Assembly: GCF_000219915.2 (NCBI RefSeq)
Contig: NC_017964.1
Span: forward strand, 3,100,001-3,164,000
Reading direction: 5' to 3'
Origin: Advenella kashmirensis WT001
GTDB lineage: Bacteria > Pseudomonadota > Gammaproteobacteria > Burkholderiales > Burkholderiaceae_B
Length of the DNA stretch: 64,000 nt
Part shown: in pieces, positions 9,127 to 17,692 of the stretch
Layout of the letters: the number at the start of each line of letters is the position of its first letter
Position numbering within the stretch: the stretch's first letter is position 1
Notes under the pieces: model-generated
Told to the model about the DNA's origin: nothing
The model's database searches: none
Seen by the model: the letters and a program-made list of their open reading frames with translations, nothing else
Position numbers and translations under genes: made by a program

Positions 9127-10104
9127 TCAAAGCGGGCTATATACACCCTGTTGCGAGAGATGGGCTTCCAACTGGTCTTGTACTCCCACCGCAAAATTGT
9201 GCACTACTTCCTCACACAAAAAACCGACATGCGGAGTCAGCAACACGTTGGGCATGTTCAATAGCGGATGGTCGGGCGCCAGCGGCTCCTGATCAAATAC
9301 ATCCAGAGCACAATAGGCAATACGTTTGTGATGTAAAGCATCCACCAGCGCATCCGTGTCGATAAGTTCGGCACGCGAAGTGTTGACCAGGATTGCACCA
9401 GCGTGCATCCAGCCAAGGCGCTCGGCGTTTAGCAAGTGACGGCTCGTCTCTGACGGCACCAGATGTAAGCTGACCACCAGCGAAGTTTCCAGCAGCTCTT
9501 TTAACGACACTGCCAGTACGCCATGTTCGGCGGCGCGTTCTGCCGTCATGTTCGGACTCCATGTCACGACTTGCATACCAAACACTTTGCCGATGGCCGC
9601 TACACGCTGGCCAATCTGACCCAATCCAATCAGCCCAAGCCGCTTACCTTCCATGACAGGCGGCATAAAGGCGCTAACATCAGGATTGCGCCAGCGGCTG
9701 TTTGACGCAGACAATGCCGATTGAGGCACACGCTTGACCGCAGCCAGAATCAGCGCCCAGGTATGTTCGCACGTGCTGGCCTTGGACGGTCCCCATGCGG
9801 TATGACCGACATGTATACCGGCCTGCTCTGCGGCCTTGGCATCCAGGGTGCGATTGCGCGCGCCGGTGCTAATGATTCGTTGCAAGCCAGGCAACAGGGC
9901 AATCAAATCGGCATCAACAGGCGTTCGGTCGCGAAATACAACAAGCACCTGGGCCGACGAGAGCGCTGCACGCAAAGCGTGCCCGCACAACCTTGTATTG
10001 TGAATGATCACATTTGCCCGCGACCGGATTGCTCGCCAGTCTACGCGGTCGCGCAGTACATTTTCCCAGTCATCCAAAACTACAACGGTCGGTTTGCTAT
10101 CCAT
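9127..10104 (-). CDS. D-2-hydroxyacid dehydrogenase family protein
   Basis: NAD(P)-dependent oxidoreductase of 325 residues that interconverts a 2-hydroxy acid and a 2-keto acid. The Rossmann motif GLIGLGQIGQRV lies near residue 155, and the catalytic arginine is in LVNTSRAELIDTDAL. The glutamate is in DVFDQEPLAPDHPLL, and the histidine in LLTPHVGF. It starts 12 bases after the stop of the PrpD-like gene and is the last gene of the minus-strand cluster transcribed from the GntR gene. In this setting it probably handles a hydroxy- or keto-acid intermediate of the same pathway. Confidence 0.88.
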   Translation of the reverse strand: MDSKPTVVVLDDWENVLRDRVDWRAIRSRANVIIHNTRLCGHALRAALSSAQVLVVFRDRTPVDADLIALLPGLQRIISTGARNRTLDAKAAEQAGIHVGHTAWGPSKASTCEHTWALILAAVKRVPQSALSASNSRWRNPDVSAFMPPVMEGKRLGLIGLGQIGQRVAAIGKVFGMQVVTWSPNMTAERAAEHGVLAVSLKELLETSLVVSLHLVPSETSRHLLNAERLGWMHAGAILVNTSRAELIDTDALVDALHHKRIAYCALDVFDQEPLAPDHPLLNMPNVLLTPHVGFLCEEVVHNFAVGVQDQLEAHLSQQGVYSPL

Positions 10105-10116
10105 ACCCGAACCTGC

Positions 10117-11483
10117 TCAACTTGCCTGCGCGACAAGCGCACGCACATCATCTGCATCAGACAGGCTCCAGCACTGCTGTATCAGACGGACGGTTTTTTC
10201 TGCTCCAAGCACCGGAGCGGACATGGCAGTAAATTTGGCCATCAGGTCATCATCGGTCATCGGATGTTGCAAAGACCCAATGGCATGGTCCACGCGTATG
10301 TGCACGATCTTGCCATCCTTGAGTGTAGCTGTAGCTTGGACTGCCGCTTCATCGATTGTATCGTCCACAATGGCAACGACTTTGCGACGTGTTGCCACGA
10401 CATCTTCCCGATTGACTATGGCGTCGTCGTACTCATCTTCGGACGCCTTGCCAAAAATCAGACCGGCAGCACAACCGTGATAAACACTGAACTTGCCCTG
10501 CAGACCATCAGCCGGTTCTTTTTTCCCTGTCAGCTCAAGCACCAGCGAATGAACACGCAGGTCCAGACGCACCAGATTGTCTGCAGTCACACCCTGCGCT
10601 CTGAGCTGCACGCAGGCATCGATACTGGGATGGATCACGATACCGCAAGCAAAGGGCTTGTATGCATTGAAAGAAATTTCAAAACGCTGACCAAGCTCAT
10701 CAGTAATTTCATTCCAGTCGAACTTTGTCGATACCACTTGCGCAAAGCCCCTGGGTGCTTCAATCGCACGCGGACTGGCGGTAAACCCCTCTCGCGCCAG
10801 CAATGCCGACATCAGGCCCGCTCGTGCAGCACCGCCAGGATGAAAGGGCTTGGTCATGGTGCCGAACTGTTCGCGCAATCCCACCGGTTGCGAAGCTGCA
10901 ATACCCAATGCCATTGCCGTCTTTTCTGTGTCCAGGCCAAGCAACCTTGAGCAAGCTGCGGCAGAGCCAAGAGATCCGGTAGACCCTGTAATATGCCAAC
11001 CCCTGTCATAATGGTGCGGATAAATGGTGTTGCCAACGCGGCATGCAACATCGATACCCAGCACAACGGCATCGATAAGCTGGCGACCACTGGCGCCGGT
11101 CAGTTCCGCCAGGGCCAGTACCGCCGAGCAGACGGGTCCGGCAGGATGAATAATCGTTTTAAGGTGAGTGTCGTCAAAATCAAAAAGATGCGACGAAATT
11201 CCATTGATGAGAGCGGCACTGGCAATATCTACCCGTTCCTGACGGCCTGCGATCGTGGCCTGAGCTGCCGGCTCGAGGATCTGGACAGCACGCAGGCGGC
11301 CTGCACAGCCGCGTGCTGCGATGCACCCACGGCGCATCCAAGCCAGTTGAGAAATGTGCGATGCGCCTCATGCTCCACTTCATCGCTCCAGCCTTTTGAT
11401 GGATGGGTGGCGACAAACTCCGCAAGAATACGGGTTACTGCCGGTGCGTTCTGATCTGCTTCAACCTTCGTATTTACAGCCAT
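10117..11483 (-). CDS. MmgE/PrpD family protein (one frameshift)
   Basis: A relative of 2-methylcitrate dehydratase and cis-aconitate decarboxylase. The N-terminal part (from MAVNTKVEADQ, with LAEFVATHPSKGW) is in one frame. The rest (ALINGISSHLFDFDDTH, then HPGGAARAGLMSALLA) is in another. The shift lies near 11295, where one missing C in a GCC-GCC-TGC context would join VQAAL to RAVQILEP. Corrected length is about 455 residues, typical of the family. The ATG at 11483 has AGGA upstream. The preceding Bug-receptor gene is on the same strand 64 bases away. Such proteins often act on small tricarboxylates, which fits the neighbouring tricarboxylate-type receptor; the actual substrate is unknown. 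Confidence 0.85.
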
Positions 11484-11547
11484 GATAATCCTGATAAAGT
11501 TCAATTAAAATATTACAAATGCAATTGGCCTGGAATACAGGGCAGAC

Positions 11548-12525
11548 TCATGCGTCAAGGCGTATATTCTGGTCCTGCGCAACTTTCTTCCAGCGTTCAA
11601 GATCTTTCTGAACATAATGTTCAAATTCCTGCGGATTCATCGGCATCGGCAAAATTGCTTCAATCTGCAGACGCTTTTCCAATTCGGGTTTGATCAAAAC
11701 AGCATTGAGCGAATCATTCAGTGTCTTGACAATATCGTCTTTCATACCCCTGGGACCAGACACGCCGTACCACTGAAGCACATCATCAAATCCCTTGACG
11801 CCCAACTCCTCGAATGTGGGAATATCCGGAAACCGCGCATTGCGTTTGTTGCCTGTCAATGCAATCGCGCGAACGGTTTTTGAAAGCAGATGAGGAACGG
11901 CCGCGGCCAGACCAGGAAACATCGCTTGCGTACGAGCACCGACCAAATCCTGAAATGCAGGCGCGATTCCCTTGTAGGCAATATGCTGGGTTTGCAGGCC
12001 AGTGTCCTGCTTGAGTAATTCCATTAGCAGATGAGTCAATGAACCGGCACCTGCCGAACCATAATTGCTTGTTGTATTTCTCTTAAAATAGTCTACGAAT
12101 TCGGTGAGCGTGGTAATGGGCAGTTTGGCATCCACCACCAATACATTGGGTGTGCCGCCAATCATGCCCACCGGCGTAAAATCCTTAAGCGGATCATAGG
12201 GTACTTTTCTCGTTGCAGGGCCGGTGCCCAGCGTTGCGACATAACCCTGCATCAAAGTATAGCCATCTGCCGGAGCACGCGCCGCGCGCTGGCAGGCAAT
12301 CACCCCGCCTCCACCGCCAAGATTTTCAACCACAAAGGTGGCATTGCCCAGCCCTTTGCCCCATTCGCTTGTAGTGGCGCGGGCGACATAGTCACTCCCG
12401 CCACCGGCTGCCACCGGAACGATATAACTAATGGGTTTGGCGGGATATTTTTCCTGTCCCACGGAAATTGTAGGTAAAGCAATGGCGCCTGCTCCCATAC
12501 TGAGCAGGAATGAACGACGATCCAT
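11548..12525 (-). CDS. Bug-family periplasmic receptor (tripartite tricarboxylate transporter type)
   Basis: A 325-residue solute receptor of the Bug/TctC family, which is expanded in Bordetella and relatives. The N-terminus MDRRSFLLSMGAGAIA carries a twin-arginine-like motif and a hydrophobic segment, so Tat export is possible. The mature protein begins around YPAKPISYIVPVAAGGGSDY, the family's conserved start of the ligand-binding lobe, and includes the ENLGGGGGVIA and YKGIAPAFQDLVGA regions. It lies between the GntR regulator and the PrpD-like gene on the same strand. No TctA/TctB membrane subunits are nearby, which is common for orphan Bug proteins. Ligand not predictable. Confidence 0.9.
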   Translation of the reverse strand: MDRRSFLLSMGAGAIALPTISVGQEKYPAKPISYIVPVAAGGGSDYVARATTSEWGKGLGNATFVVENLGGGGGVIACQRAARAPADGYTLMQGYVATLGTGPATRKVPYDPLKDFTPVGMIGGTPNVLVVDAKLPITTLTEFVDYFKRNTTSNYGSAGAGSLTHLLMELLKQDTGLQTQHIAYKGIAPAFQDLVGARTQAMFPGLAAAVPHLLSKTVRAIALTGNKRNARFPDIPTFEELGVKGFDDVLQWYGVSGPRGMKDDIVKTLNDSLNAVLIKPELEKRLQIEAILPMPMNPQEFEHYVQKDLERWKKVAQDQNIRLDA

Positions 12526-12650
12526 GATTTGTCTCCTCCGATATATTTCGGATGTGTTAGTTGTGAATTGCCAGTCTGTACCGGCAGCAAAGCGGGATAT
12601 TCAATGTCTGATTAATAACCTCGAAAGAAATAAGGTCGTTATAACGAGCC

Positions 12651-13349
12651 TCACATATCGGCAAGGCGCTTGTGAGCCTTGACCACGTGATGCGACAGCA
12701 GTTCGGCGCAATGCAGCGCGCCACCAATATTGTCCGCATCACGCAGCGCCTGCACAATTTCCTTGTGCTCGGCATTGGATTTGTGACGATGATCCGGTGT
12801 AGACAGATTTTTGACCCGGGCAAGATGCAATTTCTGTATCACCTCGCGATAGCTTTTGGCAATTTCACGATTCCCGGCAAATTCAATGAAGTGCCAGTGA
12901 AAGTGCAAGTTGGCGTTGTAATACGCTTGCACATTACTTTCCAGATTGGCCTGATCCATTTGCGCCACGCAGATATCAAGTAAAGCCACCAGCGCCATGC
13001 GTCGCTCGGGCGTCAACTGCGCAACCATCTGGCCGGCATGATTGTCCATCAGTGCCCGAAACTGGTACAGATCGTGTACCTCTTCCTCGGACAGTTCCCG
13101 GATGTAGACGCCCGAATGCTTGCGCGATACTACCAGCCCCATACTTTCCAGCTCACGCAGTGCCTCACGCACCGGCACTCGGGATACTTTCATTTGCTCC
13201 ACCAACTCCGGTTCACGCAATGCCTGCCCGGGCGTTAGCGTTCCCGACATAATCTGATTGAGCAAATAGTCGCGCACCAGTTTACCCAGTGACGTATTTT
13301 TGATTCCTTCGAACGTTTCCTGTCCGATCTGTCCATTTAGCCAATCCAT
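12651..13349 (-). CDS. GntR-family transcriptional regulator (FCD domain)
   Basis: DNA-binding regulator of 232 residues. The winged helix-turn-helix sits at residues 20-85, with ALREPELVEQMKVSRVPVRE and LRELESMGLVVSRKHSGVYI as the typical GntR recognition helix and wing. An FCD ligand domain follows. The ATG at 13349 is chosen because AAGGAAG lies eight bases upstream and the motif begins soon after. A longer in-frame reading to 14063 would overlap the divergent enzyme gene completely and is rejected. The 30-bp dyad at 13364-13393, just upstream, is the likely operator controlling both this cluster and the divergent gene. Confidence 0.9.
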   Translation of the reverse strand: MDWLNGQIGQETFEGIKNTSLGKLVRDYLLNQIMSGTLTPGQALREPELVEQMKVSRVPVREALRELESMGLVVSRKHSGVYIRELSEEEVHDLYQFRALMDNHAGQMVAQLTPERRMALVALLDICVAQMDQANLESNVQAYYNANLHFHWHFIEFAGNREIAKSYREVIQKLHLARVKNLSTPDHRHKSNAEHKEIVQALRDADNIGGALHCAELLSHHVVKAHKRLADM

Positions 13350-13363
13350 ATAAACTTCCTTTG

Positions 13364-13393
13364 TTTCGTATAATTGTATACGATTATACGAAA
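13364..13393. promoter_or_regulatory. 30-bp dyad, probable GntR operator
   Basis: The arms TTTCGTATAA (13364-13373) and TTATACGAAA (13384-13393) are exact reverse complements. The centre of symmetry falls in a GTATAC core (13376-13381). The dyad lies 14 bases upstream of the GntR start and in the divergent gap, and its GTATAC core resembles operators of FCD-type GntR proteins. Autoregulation and control of the lyase-like gene are inferred. Confidence 0.7.
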
Positions 13394-13559
13394 TTGAAAT
13401 CGAGGGATTTCCCGTATTTTGGTTCGCGATACCAGGGCTATCCTGCCACCAGTGACACGATAACGTCCCACACCCTTCCCATGACAGCATGCTAATATTT
13501 GTCCAAACTCGGTATTTCGCTCGTGTTTCTTCGCTATAGAACAGGTAAACAGGTGTCCA

Positions 13560-14396
13560 ATGACCACAGTGCGCACAAGCAGCCAGAAACGTGAAGATTT
13601 TTTTCAATTGCACCAGACCGGCTGCTTTACCATCCCCAACCCCTGGAATATCGGTACTGCAAGATGCCTGGAGCAAATGGGCTTTGCCGCGCTGGCATCG
13701 ACCAGTTCCGGACATGCCTACGCCAACGGCATGCCCGACGGAACGCAGTCGCTTGAGATGGTTCTGGCCCACTTGACCGAACTGGCCGCTGCAGTGAATA
13801 TTCCGCTGAATGCCGATTTCGAAAATGGCTATGCAGACGATATAAAGCAGATGCAGCAAAACATCATCAAGTGTGTTGCGACCGGCGTGGCGGGGCTGTC
13901 CATCGAAGATGCACCCCAAGGTGGTGCTGATGGTTTGTATGATTTTACCGTGGCAGTCTCGCGCATCAGCGCGGCGCGCGCTGCCATTGATCAGACGGGA
14001 GAGCGGGTGCTGCTCACGGCACGGACCGAGGGCTTTATACGTGGTGCACCCGACCTTGAACAAACCACCCTACGCATTGCTGCGTTCGTAGAGGCAGGTG
14101 CTGACTGCATCTATGCCCCTGGCATAAAAACTGCAGAGCAGATCAGCGCCGTTGTCAAAGCCGCCAATGGATGTCCAGTCAATGTATTGTGCGGCAGCGC
14201 AATCGGCATGACCGCCGCCGAACTTGAGCAACTCGGCGTGCGTCGGATCAGTGTGGGCGGAGCGCTGGCGCGCGTGGCCATGGACAGCTTTCTTCGGGTC
14301 GCACAGCAGATCGCACAGGAAGGCAGGTTCGACGGCTTCGGCGGAATTATTGGCGGCGACGAGCTGGATCGCCGGTTTGCGCGTGAATCCGACTAA
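13560..14396 (+). CDS. Isocitrate lyase/PEP mutase superfamily enzyme
   Basis: A 278-residue TIM-barrel enzyme of the ICL/PEPM superfamily. The metal-binding strand is LNADFENGYADD. GLSIEDAPQGG and LLTARTEGFIRG follow the family pattern. The KKCGH motif of true isocitrate and methylisocitrate lyases is not present, so a role as oxaloacetate decarboxylase, 2,3-dimethylmalate lyase or a similar C-C lyase is more likely. Transcribed divergently from the GntR regulator across the 30-bp dyad, so probably part of the same catabolic unit as the PrpD-like protein and the dehydrogenase. A hairpin terminator follows at 14434-14480. Confidence 0.85.
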   Translation: MTTVRTSSQKREDFFQLHQTGCFTIPNPWNIGTARCLEQMGFAALASTSSGHAYANGMPDGTQSLEMVLAHLTELAAAVNIPLNADFENGYADDIKQMQQNIIKCVATGVAGLSIEDAPQGGADGLYDFTVAVSRISAARAAIDQTGERVLLTARTEGFIRGAPDLEQTTLRIAAFVEAGADCIYAPGIKTAEQISAVVKAANGCPVNVLCGSAIGMTAAELEQLGVRRISVGGALARVAMDSFLRVAQQIAQEGRFDGFGGIIGGDELDRRFARESD

Positions 14397-14433
14397 GCCG
14401 ATAGCGGCACAATACATAAGCAGACAAAGCCGA

Positions 14434-14480
14434 TAGGCTGGCGTTACCCGTCATTAACGATGTCGGGCAACGCCAGCCTA
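14434..14480. terminator. Long inverted repeat, probable bidirectional terminator
   Basis: The arms TAGGCTGGCGTT (14434-14445) and AACGCCAGCCTA (14469-14480) are exact complements. An inner CCCG/CGGG pair extends the stem. It sits between the convergent lyase-like and aspartoacylase-like genes. Confidence 0.75.
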
Positions 14481-14525
14481 TTGCAGCAGCCTCGATATGC
14501 ACTATCCTTGTTCTCGCGGATCGCC

Positions 14526-15488
14526 CTATTGCCGTTCAGGGTCGGCCGGCAGCTCATGCGCAAATCGCATCACAGTAACCCCCACCTTTAACTGACGCAG
14601 GGACGGCATGACCAAAACACAATTGTCATAGGGCGTGACGATAGGCTTGTCATTATCCTGGCCAATCTGCGTGCCCGCATGCGCAATACATTCCATTCCC
14701 TGATATGGTTCGGAAAAAGTCAATGACTCCGACATCGCCACGACCGGCGCAGTTACCTGCAACACCGTCTGCGGCCCTTTTTGTGCCAGCATCCAATGGC
14801 CCGGCAGGTCGTCTGCATCTACGATGCCCGACTCGAGCAGAAAATGCGCGACCACGTTTCGCGCCGTGTCCACAGAAGATGGATCTCCGTGATACCCGCA
14901 TTCGATCAGCAACGCCAGCGCCTGCGATTGCGGATCGCCAAACTGGGCGAAATCACGCATACGCGTGCCGTCCTTGTGCCCCGCATCCATGATCACATGT
15001 TGCGGTACACCCAGCCGTTTAGCCAATTCCACATTGCGCTTTAACAGACCGGTCATCATCAAGGGCGGGCTGGGTTCGTGCATGGAATGAATATCAAGCA
15101 ACCAGTCTGCCGCCGCAACCCATTTTCTGAGCTCGAGCGCTCGCCGACGTTCCTGTGTGACCGGCTGATCCAGTTTTGCACTGCTCCAGACCCGGTTCAT
15201 GTCTTCATCAACAAAACGAGCAGCGTCGTGTGCGGCCACATCCAGCGTATCGAATGCCGCCAGATTGCAAAACGCCAGAACCAGCTGCCCTTTTTTCGGA
15301 CGCAGGCCTGCGGCCAGCAATTCCTTCAAGGCCCAGGCGCCGCAAATTTCATTGCCATGAATCAATGCTGTGATCAATAGCGTGGGACCTGCAGTGCCCG
15401 AATCAAACGCCCATACGCCTGGTGTATCGGTATTACCCAGTCGCTCTGCAGACAAGTCCGGTACCGCAATCTCAAACCCTGTACTCAT
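14526..15488 (-). CDS. Succinylglutamate desuccinylase/aspartoacylase-family zinc hydrolase
   Basis: A 320-residue zinc-dependent carboxypeptidase-fold hydrolase of the AstE/AspA family, which removes acyl groups from N-acyl amino acids. Zinc ligands are visible in the order HGNE near residues 45-48 and the later histidine in LDIHSMHEPSP. DEDMNRVW is the conserved substrate-side loop. Its start overlaps the stop of the upstream Bug receptor gene by four bases, so the two are translationally coupled. The receptor may therefore collect an acylated or carboxylated compound that this enzyme cleaves; this is inference. Confidence 0.85.
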   Translation of the reverse strand: MSTGFEIAVPDLSAERLGNTDTPGVWAFDSGTAGPTLLITALIHGNEICGAWALKELLAAGLRPKKGQLVLAFCNLAAFDTLDVAAHDAARFVDEDMNRVWSSAKLDQPVTQERRRALELRKWVAAADWLLDIHSMHEPSPPLMMTGLLKRNVELAKRLGVPQHVIMDAGHKDGTRMRDFAQFGDPQSQALALLIECGYHGDPSSVDTARNVVAHFLLESGIVDADDLPGHWMLAQKGPQTVLQVTAPVVAMSESLTFSEPYQGMECIAHAGTQIGQDNDKPIVTPYDNCVLVMPSLRQLKVGVTVMRFAHELPADPERQ

Positions 15489-16492
15489 GGCCGTCCCGTT
15501 GCGATATGGGCCGTTTCGGCAAGTTTCTTGAATTTATTGTGCTCTGCCTGAAAGAACGCGGCCAGATCGGGCTGCTCGCGCATGACATTGCTACCGGTAG
15601 CTCGGTATTTCTCCTGAAACTGCGGGTCGGCCAGCACCTGCTGCAGACTGGTCTGCAATTTTTTGACGACCGCCTCGGGCATGTCCTTGGGGCCGAACAG
15701 GCCAAACCAGACGCTGATATCCATGGCCTTGAGAGCGGGGTTTTCAGCCAAGGCCGGAATGTCGGAAGCAAAAGCGGACCGTTTTGCGCTGGTGACGCCG
15801 ATGGCCGTTATCTGGCCCGACTGTATTTGCGGCAATGCCGAAGACAAGGCAAAAACGCCCAGAGGCAGGCGCCCGCTGGTCAGATCTGTTACCAGCGGTG
15901 CAACGCCACGATAGGGCACATGCAGGAATTTGGCCCGCGTTTCGGCGTTAACCATTTCACCAGCCATATGCAAGGAGGTGCCAACCCCGGACGAGCCATA
16001 ACTGTAGTTCTCCGACTTCCCCGATGTGGCTACTTTGACCAGATCAGCGGTGTTTCTGATATCGGTCTTTTTGGAGGCAGCCAGCACCAACGGCTGATCA
16101 CCGATCAGGCCAATAGCCTGCAAATCGGTAACACCGTTATATTTTACCGCCGGATTTACCAGGCTGGCGATCACGATTTCATTGAGCGAACCCACCAATA
16201 GCGTATAGCCATCCGGCTTGGCGCGAATTACTTTCTGGGCGCCGATGGTGCCGCCTGCGCCGCCCAGGTTTTCAACCACCACCTTGGCGCCTATTTTCCT
16301 GGCCAGCGTGTCGGCCACTACCCTGCCGTTCAGGTCAACGCTGCCGCCCGCCGGATACCCGACCACGATCGTGATAGGGCGATCGGGGTATCCCGAAGCC
16401 GCCAATGCCGCCGGGCCACTTACCGCCAGCAAGGCAAACGCGCTCAGAACACAGAATGCCCTTCGCTTAAGGTGATTACTTAACTTTTTCAT
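15485..16492 (-). CDS. Bug-family periplasmic receptor (second copy)
   Basis: A 335-residue TctC-like receptor. The signal peptide covers about residues 1-32 (basic KKLSNHLKRRAF, hydrophobic core, ALAAS). The mature protein starts GYPDRPITIVVGYPAGGSVD, the family signature, and includes VVENLGGAGGTIGAQKVI and VPYRGVAPLVTDLTSG. It is clearly a paralogue of the receptor at 11548-12525 but divergent. First gene of a two-gene unit with the aspartoacylase-like hydrolase, divergent from a LysR regulator that probably controls it. Confidence 0.9.
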   Translation of the reverse strand: MKKLSNHLKRRAFCVLSAFALLAVSGPAALAASGYPDRPITIVVGYPAGGSVDLNGRVVADTLARKIGAKVVVENLGGAGGTIGAQKVIRAKPDGYTLLVGSLNEIVIASLVNPAVKYNGVTDLQAIGLIGDQPLVLAASKKTDIRNTADLVKVATSGKSENYSYGSSGVGTSLHMAGEMVNAETRAKFLHVPYRGVAPLVTDLTSGRLPLGVFALSSALPQIQSGQITAIGVTSAKRSAFASDIPALAENPALKAMDISVWFGLFGPKDMPEAVVKKLQTSLQQVLADPQFQEKYRATGSNVMREQPDLAAFFQAEHNKFKKLAETAHIATGRP

Positions 16493-16550
16493 GACAATGT
16501 CTCCGTTGAAATTCTTATTGCCTCTATACTAATTGCTGAAAAACGCCATC

Positions 16551-16571
16551 ATTGTGCTTTTATTGCACAAT
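16551..16571. promoter_or_regulatory. Inverted repeat, candidate LysR box
   Basis: ATTGTGC (16551-16557) and GCACAAT (16565-16571) are exact complements with a seven-base AT spacer, containing a T-N11-A core typical of LysR-type sites. It lies in the gap between the divergent receptor and LysR genes. A related half-site TTGCAC occurs near 16610. Confidence 0.55.
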
Positions 16572-16669
16572 GCCGTGCAAAATAAAACCGCAATGGCCCG
16601 TTGCACAACGACGCTATTTCAATGAGCCAGCCCCACGTCTCGAACCCCTATTGATACGGTAGCTATCCC

Positions 16670-17575
16670 ATGGCTGAAACCAAGCTTCTGAAAGATCTGA
16701 TTGCCCTGTCCAAAACATGCAGTTTTACCAAGGCTGCAGAGCTGCGCAATGTGACCCATCCTGCTTTCAGCCGGCGCATCCGCGAACTGGAACACTGGGC
16801 AGGGGCAACGCTGGTTGACCGCAGCAAAATTCCCGTCAAGCTTACGCAAGCGGGGCGCGAACTGCTGGTGACGGCCGAATACATCGTTGCCAGGCTCAAC
16901 ACCGTCAGCAAGAAAATAAAATCGCCCGGACAGCAGACGAGCCATGCATTGCGTATTGCGACCGGACGCTACCTGGCCAGTACGCTGGTAGCGGACTGGG
17001 CCTGCGCGATGTCAGATGTCATTGGCCGGGAACTGTCGGAGACCGTGTCAGTACAGATCAGAACCGGCTCGACGCCGGATATGGTCGCCCTGCTGCAGCG
17101 AGAGGAAGTGGATTTTCTGTGCTGCTATGAACACCCCAACTTATCTGTCCCGGTTGCGACTGCCAATTTCCAGTATCTGCAATTAGGTACAGACCGATTT
17201 GTACCGGTGTGCAGCGCTGCCAAATACGGCGACACAGTCTATGACCTGCTTGATGAATTCACGCCCATTCCGCACGTAACCTATCTCAATACGCTGTCGC
17301 TGCACCATATTCTGAGCGATCATCTGCGTGCCAGCAGTTATGCGTTGGAACCCGTGGCTTATTGTGATTCAGTGGAAGTGGCCTGGTCATTGATCAAGAA
17401 GGGACGTGGTATCGGCTGGCTGCCCTGGTCCGTGGTGGCGCAGGACTGCACTTCAGGAATATTGCGCGTATTGGGCGGCAGGCAAAACGAAGTGCCTTTC
17501 GAAGTACGGTTATATCGCTCCAAGGAGCCGCTGTCGGTTGCAGCAGAGATGATCTGGGAACGAACCACGCGCTGA
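16670..17575 (+). CDS. LysR-family transcriptional regulator
   Basis: A 301-residue regulator. The helix-turn-helix occupies residues 5-60 (FTKAAELRNVTHPAFSRRIR and LVDRSKIPVKLTQAGRELL), and a periplasmic-binding-like effector domain follows from about residue 90. Length is usual for the family. It is divergent from the Bug receptor/hydrolase pair, so it probably regulates them in response to the imported compound. The effector domain looks complete. Confidence 0.9.
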   Translation: MAETKLLKDLIALSKTCSFTKAAELRNVTHPAFSRRIRELEHWAGATLVDRSKIPVKLTQAGRELLVTAEYIVARLNTVSKKIKSPGQQTSHALRIATGRYLASTLVADWACAMSDVIGRELSETVSVQIRTGSTPDMVALLQREEVDFLCCYEHPNLSVPVATANFQYLQLGTDRFVPVCSAAKYGDTVYDLLDEFTPIPHVTYLNTLSLHHILSDHLRASSYALEPVAYCDSVEVAWSLIKKGRGIGWLPWSVVAQDCTSGILRVLGGRQNEVPFEVRLYRSKEPLSVAAEMIWERTTR

Positions 17576-17692
17576 CGCCGACGCCAGAGCGCGGCTTGTA
17601 CCCATGCCTTGGTTGGCGGCACACCGTTAGTTTGCAAGGGTCGCGCAGCACTTGCGCGCCGGATTGCATCCCGGCGCTAAAAAATAGCTCGG

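Noticed and set aside
9721..10950. Open frame of 409 codons on the plus strand
   Set aside because: It lies antisense to the dehydrogenase and PrpD-like genes, is low in family-like content and has no ribosome site; the minus-strand genes explain the region.
13350..14063. N-terminal extension of the GntR regulator by over 230 residues
   Set aside because: It would lie antisense to the divergent lyase-like gene and over the operator; a good ribosome site supports the start at 13349.
15422..16201. 259-codon open frame on the plus strand
   Set aside because: Antisense shadow of the second Bug receptor.
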